From contig JAPFCT010000216.1 in NCBI GenBank assembly GCA_026169575.1, positions 1 through 9,668 on the forward strand: DNA of 9,668 nt, read 5' to 3'. Numbering within the stretch: the first letter of the stretch is position 1; every line of letters starts with the position of its first letter. Source of the DNA: Faecalimonas sp. GTDB lineage: Bacteria > Bacillota_A > Clostridia > Lachnospirales > Lachnospiraceae. Made by a program: the position numbers and the translations under genes. The notes beneath the pieces are model-generated. The model was not told where the DNA came from and searched no databases. It saw nothing but the letters and a program-made list of their open reading frames with translations. Below are positions 6,559 to 9,668 of the stretch, piece by piece.

Positions 6559-6614
6559 CAAGCCTGCCAAAGGAAAATAATTTGAAATACACACTAGTAA
6601 TTTAAGATACTTTA

Positions 6615-6623
6615 TGCTATAAT
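6615..6623 (+). promoter_or_regulatory. Extended -10 promoter for tig
   Basis: TGCTATAAT combines a perfect TATAAT (6618-6623) with an upstream TGN (6615-6617). No good -35 box is found at 16-18 bases (TAGTAA at 17), as is usual for extended -10 promoters. Transcription would start near 6630, giving a tig leader of about 70 bases. The surrounding stretch 6559-6699 is AT-rich. Confidence 0.65.
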
Positions 6624-6699
6624 TTTTTAGTGACTCTGGATAAGAGTAATTATGCGAAGTGAAAAATAAAAGTTACCATATACAAGGAGGAAACTGTAA

Positions 6700-7986
6700 A
6701 TGAGTTTACAAGTAGAAAATTTAGAAAAGAACATGGCGAAACTTACAATCGAAGTATCCGCTGAAGAATTAGAAAAAGCAATCCAGGCTGCATACTTAAA
6801 GCAGAAAAATAAAATCAGCGTACCGGGATTCCGTAAAGGAAAAGTTCCGCGTCAGATGATCGAGAAAATGTACGGAGCAGAGATCTTCTATGATGATGCT
6901 GCAAACGCACTGATCCCGGAAGCATACTCAAACGCTTACGATGAGAGCGGATTAGAAATCGTTTCTCAGCCAAAAGTAGAGGTTGTTCAGTTAGAAAAAG
7001 GAAAACCATTTATTTTCACAGCAGAAGTGGCAGTAAAACCGGAAGTAACTCTTGGTGAGTACAAAGGTCTTGAGGTAGACAAAGTTTCTAACAGAGTCAC
7101 TGCAAAAGAAGTGGAAGAAGAGATCAGAAAAGAACAGGAAAAGAACGCAAGAACAATCGAAGTGGAAGACCGTGCAGTACAGGACGGAGATGAAGTTGTA
7201 TTAGACTTCGAAGGATTTGTTGACGGTGTTGCATTCGAAGGCGGAAAAGGAGAAAACTATCCGCTGACAATCGGATCAGGATCTTTCATTCCAGGATTTG
7301 AAGAGCAGTTAGTAGGCGCTGAGAAAGAAAAAGAAGTAGAAGTAAACGTGACATTCCCGGAAGAATACCACGCAGAAGAATTAGCAGGAAAACCGGCAGT
7401 GTTCAAGTGTACAGTACACGAGATCAAAGCAAAAGAACTTCCGGAATTAGATGATGAATTCGCGGCAGAAGTTTCTGAATTTGATACATTAGATGCTTAC
7501 AAAGCAGATGTAAAAGCGAAGATCAAAGAGAGAAAGAACGCAGAAGGAAGAAGAAAGAAAGAAGACCAGGCAGTAGAAAAAGCAGTTGCAAACGCTACAA
7601 TGGAGATTCCGGATGCGATGATCGACACTGAGGTAAGACAGATGGCAAATGATTTCTCACAGAGAATCATGCAGCAGGGACTTACTATGGAACAGTACTT
7701 CCAGTTCACAGGAATGACGGCAGAGAAGATGTTCGAAGAACTTCGTCCGCAGGCTGTAAAACGTATTGAGACAAGATTAGTTCTCGAAGCAGTCGCAAAA
7801 GCTGAGAACATTGAGATCAGCGATGAAAAATTAGATGAAGAATTAGCTAAAATGGCAGAAGCTTACAAGATGGAAGTAGAAAAACTCAAAGAATTCATGG
7901 GAGAAGCTGAGAAGAAACAGATGAAAGCAGACATGGCTGTTCAGGAAGCTGTTACATTCTTAGTAGAATCAGCAGTAGAAGCTTAA
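6700..7986 (+). CDS. tig: Trigger factor, ribosome-associated chaperone / peptidyl-prolyl isomerase
   Basis: Trigger factor binds the ribosomal exit tunnel and shields nascent chains. The 428-residue protein has the usual three parts. The N-terminal ribosome-binding domain carries the docking signature GFRKGKVP at residues 43-50. An FKBP-type PPIase domain covers about residues 155-250 ([21 protein letters not shown] ... [16 protein letters not shown]). A long helical C-terminal chaperone domain reaches VESAVEA. The length is normal. AAGGAGG (6684-6690) stands 9 bases before ATG. Codon choice differs from the upstream genes, with more TTA, GTT and GAA and fewer GTC, CGG and CTC codons, fitting high expression rather than transfer. 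clpP starts 37 bases after the stop with no terminator between, so the two are likely co-transcribed. Confidence 0.97.
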   Translation: MSLQVENLEKNMAKLTIEVSAEELEKAIQAAYLKQKNKISVPGFRKGKVPRQMIEKMYGAEIFYDDAANALIPEAYSNAYDESGLEIVSQPKVEVVQLEKGKPFIFTAEVAVKPEVTLGEYKGLEVDKVSNRVTAKEVEEEIRKEQEKNARTIEVEDRAVQDGDEVVLDFEGFVDGVAFEGGKGENYPLTIGSGSFIPGFEEQLVGAEKEKEVEVNVTFPEEYHAEELAGKPAVFKCTVHEIKAKELPELDDEFAAEVSEFDTLDAYKADVKAKIKERKNAEGRRKKEDQAVEKAVANATMEIPDAMIDTEVRQMANDFSQRIMQQGLTMEQYFQFTGMTAEKMFEELRPQAVKRIETRLVLEAVAKAENIEISDEKLDEELAKMAEAYKMEVEKLKEFMGEAEKKQMKADMAVQEAVTFLVESAVEA

Positions 7987-8023
7987 TTCATTTTGGCATT
8001 GCAAAAAAATAGGAGGGATATAC

Positions 8024-8605
8024 ATGAGCTTAGTACCTTATGTCATTGAACAAACAAGCCGGGGAGAACGCTCTTACGACATTTATTCAAGACTATTAAA
8101 AGACAGAATTATTTTTCTCGGAGAAGAAGTAAACGATGTGTCTGCGAGTGTGATCGTTGCCCAGTTATTATTTTTAGAGGCAGAGGATCCGGAGAAAGAC
8201 ATCCATCTTTACATCAACAGTCCGGGTGGCTCGGTAACGGCAGGAATGGCAATCTATGATACAATGCAGTTTATCAAATGTGACGTATCAACAACATGTA
8301 TTGGTATGGCGGCAAGTATGGGAGCCTTCTTATTAGCCGGGGGAGCAAAAGGAAAAAGATATGCTCTTCCGAATGCGGAGATCATGATCCACCAGCCTTC
8401 AGGCGGTGCGCAGGGGCAGGCGACAGACATTAAGATCGTAGCTGACCATATCTTAAAGACCCGCACGAAATTAAACAAAATTTTAGCAGAAAATACTGGT
8501 CAGGATTTATCTGTGATCGAAGTAGACACAGAGAGAGATAACTATATGTCCGCAGAAGAAGCAAAGGCATATGGACTGATTGACGAAGTAATTATTAAGC
8601 ATTAG
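8024..8605 (+). CDS. clpP: ATP-dependent Clp protease proteolytic subunit
   Basis: ClpP forms the 14-subunit proteolytic chamber that degrades proteins unfolded by ClpX, ClpC or ClpA partners. The 193-residue length is standard. The catalytic triad is complete: Ser98 (GMAASMG), His123 (MIHQPSGG) and Asp172 (ERDNYMS). The oxyanion-side glycine loop SPGGSV lies at 66-71. The short N-terminus ([23 protein letters not shown]) fits a form with little or no propeptide. AGGAGG (8011-8016) is 7 bases before ATG. Its position between tig and clpX is the conserved Firmicute arrangement, so the partner ATPase is made from the same region. Confidence 0.98.
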   Translation: MSLVPYVIEQTSRGERSYDIYSRLLKDRIIFLGEEVNDVSASVIVAQLLFLEAEDPEKDIHLYINSPGGSVTAGMAIYDTMQFIKCDVSTTCIGMAASMGAFLLAGGAKGKRYALPNAEIMIHQPSGGAQGQATDIKIVADHILKTRTKLNKILAENTGQDLSVIEVDTERDNYMSAEEAKAYGLIDEVIIKH

Positions 8606-8626
8606 ACTAAGGAGGGGTTGTTCCGG

Positions 8627-8692
8627 GTGAGCATCCCCTTTCCGTGTAAAAATGAGGTGAGCATATGGCAGGAAAAATGGGCGATGATCTGA
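8627..8692 (+). CDS. Possible 21-residue ORF in the clpP-clpX gap, overlapping clpX start
   Basis: A strong AAGGAGGGG (8609-8617) follows four bases after the clpP stop but serves neither clpP nor clpX. Nine bases later, GTG 8627 opens a 21-codon frame ([21 protein letters not shown]) that ends at TGA 8690-8692, 28 bases inside clpX in another frame. TTG 8618 is in the same frame but too close to the signal. It could be a translated coupling ORF or an evolutionary remnant. No family resemblance is seen and the start codon is GTG, so confidence is low. Confidence 0.25.
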   Translation: MSIPFPCKNEVSIWQEKWAMI

Positions 8693-9668
8693 TAAGATGT
8701 TCGTTCTGCAACAAGACACAGGCACAGGTCCGCAAGCTGATCGCGGGACCGAACGGGGCATATATCTGTGATGAGTGTATTGATGTATGTGCGGAAATTA
8801 TAGAAGAAGAGTTTGCTTATGAAGATGAGGGCAAATTCGGCGGAATCAATCTGTTAAAGCCGGAAGAGATCAAAGCATTTTTAGATGACTATGTAATCGG
8901 GCAGGACGAGGCAAAGAAAGTGCTGGCAGTCTCCGTGTATAATCATTACAAAAGAATTATGGCAGAGAAAGATCTTGGTGTAGAACTGCAGAAGAGCAAT
9001 ATTCTGATGTTGGGACCGACCGGATGTGGAAAGACATTTCTCGCGCAGACACTTGCAAAGATCCTGAATGTACCGTTTGCGATCGCAGATGCGACTGCAC
9101 TGACAGAAGCCGGGTATGTAGGAGAAGATGTGGAAAACATTCTTCTGAAGATCATTCAGGCGGCAGACGGCGATATTGAACGTGCAGAGTATGGAATTAT
9201 CTATATCGATGAGATTGATAAGATTACGAGAAAGTCAGAAAATCCGTCGATCACAAGAGATGTATCGGGAGAGGGAGTGCAGCAGGCGCTCTTGAAGATC
9301 CTGGAGGGAACAGTTGCGTCTGTTCCGCCGCAGGGAGGAAGAAAGCATCCGCACCAGGAACTGATCCCGATCGATACGACAAATATTCTGTTTATCTGCG
9401 GAGGAGCTTTTGAGGGCATTGAGAAGATCATAGAGTCTCGCGTGGATAAGAAATCAATCGGGTTTAATTCTAAGATGACAGGTGCCAATGAACATGATAA
9501 GGACAGGCTGTTGAGCCAGGTGCTTCCGCAGGATCTTGTGAAATTTGGATTGATTCCGGAACTTGTAGGACGAGTTCCGGTGACAGTAACTTTAGAACAG
9601 CTTGACGAAGATGCGCTGATCCGTATTTTGACAGAACCAAAGAGTGCGATCGTGAAGCAGTATCAGAA
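8665..9668 (+). CDS. clpX: ATP-dependent Clp protease ATP-binding subunit ClpX (3' end cut by window)
   Basis: ClpX is the AAA+ unfoldase that feeds tagged substrates to ClpP. The window holds the first 334 residues of a protein usually ~420 long. An N-terminal zinc-binding domain has C12, C15, C35 and C38 (CSFC ... CDEC). The AAA+ module has Walker A GPTGCGKT (117-124), the GYVG pore loop (150-153), Walker B IIYIDEID (178-185), and RKH (226-228) for the RKH loop. The ClpP-docking IGF tripeptide (265-267) is present, so it should pair with the ClpP encoded just upstream. Walker A has Cys121 where Ser is common. The ATG has GAGGTGA (8654-8660) ending 4 bases upstream. The stop lies outside the window. 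Confidence 0.97.
   Translation, partial: MAGKMGDDLIRCSFCNKTQAQVRKLIAGPNGAYICDECIDVCAEIIEEEFAYEDEGKFGGINLLKPEEIKAFLDDYVIGQDEAKKVLAVSVYNHYKRIMAEKDLGVELQKSNILMLGPTGCGKTFLAQTLAKILNVPFAIADATALTEAGYVGEDVENILLKIIQAADGDIERAEYGIIYIDEIDKITRKSENPSITRDVSGEGVQQALLKILEGTVASVPPQGGRKHPHQELIPIDTTNILFICGGAFEGIEKIIESRVDKKSIGFNSKMTGANEHDKDRLLSQVLPQDLVKFGLIPELVGRVPVTVTLEQLDEDALIRILTEPKSAIVKQYQ

Overview
The window is about 9.7 kb of low-to-mid GC chromosomal DNA with the layout and protein features of a Clostridia-class Firmicute, most probably a gut-type Lachnospiraceae. This is inferred from the gene order tig-clpP-clpX, strong AGGAGG ribosome binding sites, a SecA carrying the SEC-C zinc tail, and an aspartate-pathway block led by a ThrR/PheB-type ACT protein. 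No phage, insertion sequence, CRISPR array, tRNA or rRNA gene was seen. The content is largely housekeeping, and I do not see a wholly undescribed system.

Region 1 (1-390): the 3' end of secA and a strong intrinsic terminator. Region 2 (about 421-4566, plus strand): prfB (release factor 2), made through a programmed +1 frameshift; an ACT-domain regulator of the ThrR/PheB family; hom (homoserine dehydrogenase); and a lysine-type aspartokinase. The genes are closely spaced with no internal terminator, so they could be one transcript. Aspartokinase and homoserine dehydrogenase catalyse the first and third steps from aspartate toward threonine and methionine, and the ACT protein is a plausible local regulator. 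The aspartokinase gene has an internal in-frame start with a near-perfect Shine-Dalgarno, which predicts a separate regulatory beta subunit. Its own start has a poor Shine-Dalgarno but lies one base after a nine-codon leader ORF that has a good one.

Region 3 (4567-5303): a convergent terminator hairpin, a minus-strand CYTH/triphosphate-tunnel protein with a good sigma-A-type promoter, and a 175-bp divergent intergenic region containing an inverted repeat. Region 4 (5304-6558, plus): a DJ-1/PfpI family protein followed by a lipoprotein of unrecognised family. Region 5 (6618-9668, plus): an extended -10 promoter, then tig (trigger factor), clpP and clpX (cut by the window end). This is a protein folding and quality-control cluster. 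A small ORF with its own Shine-Dalgarno sits in the clpP-clpX gap and overlaps the clpX start.

The most rewarding observations are translational: the prfB frameshift, the aspartokinase internal start, and the two mini-ORFs placed just before lysC and clpX.
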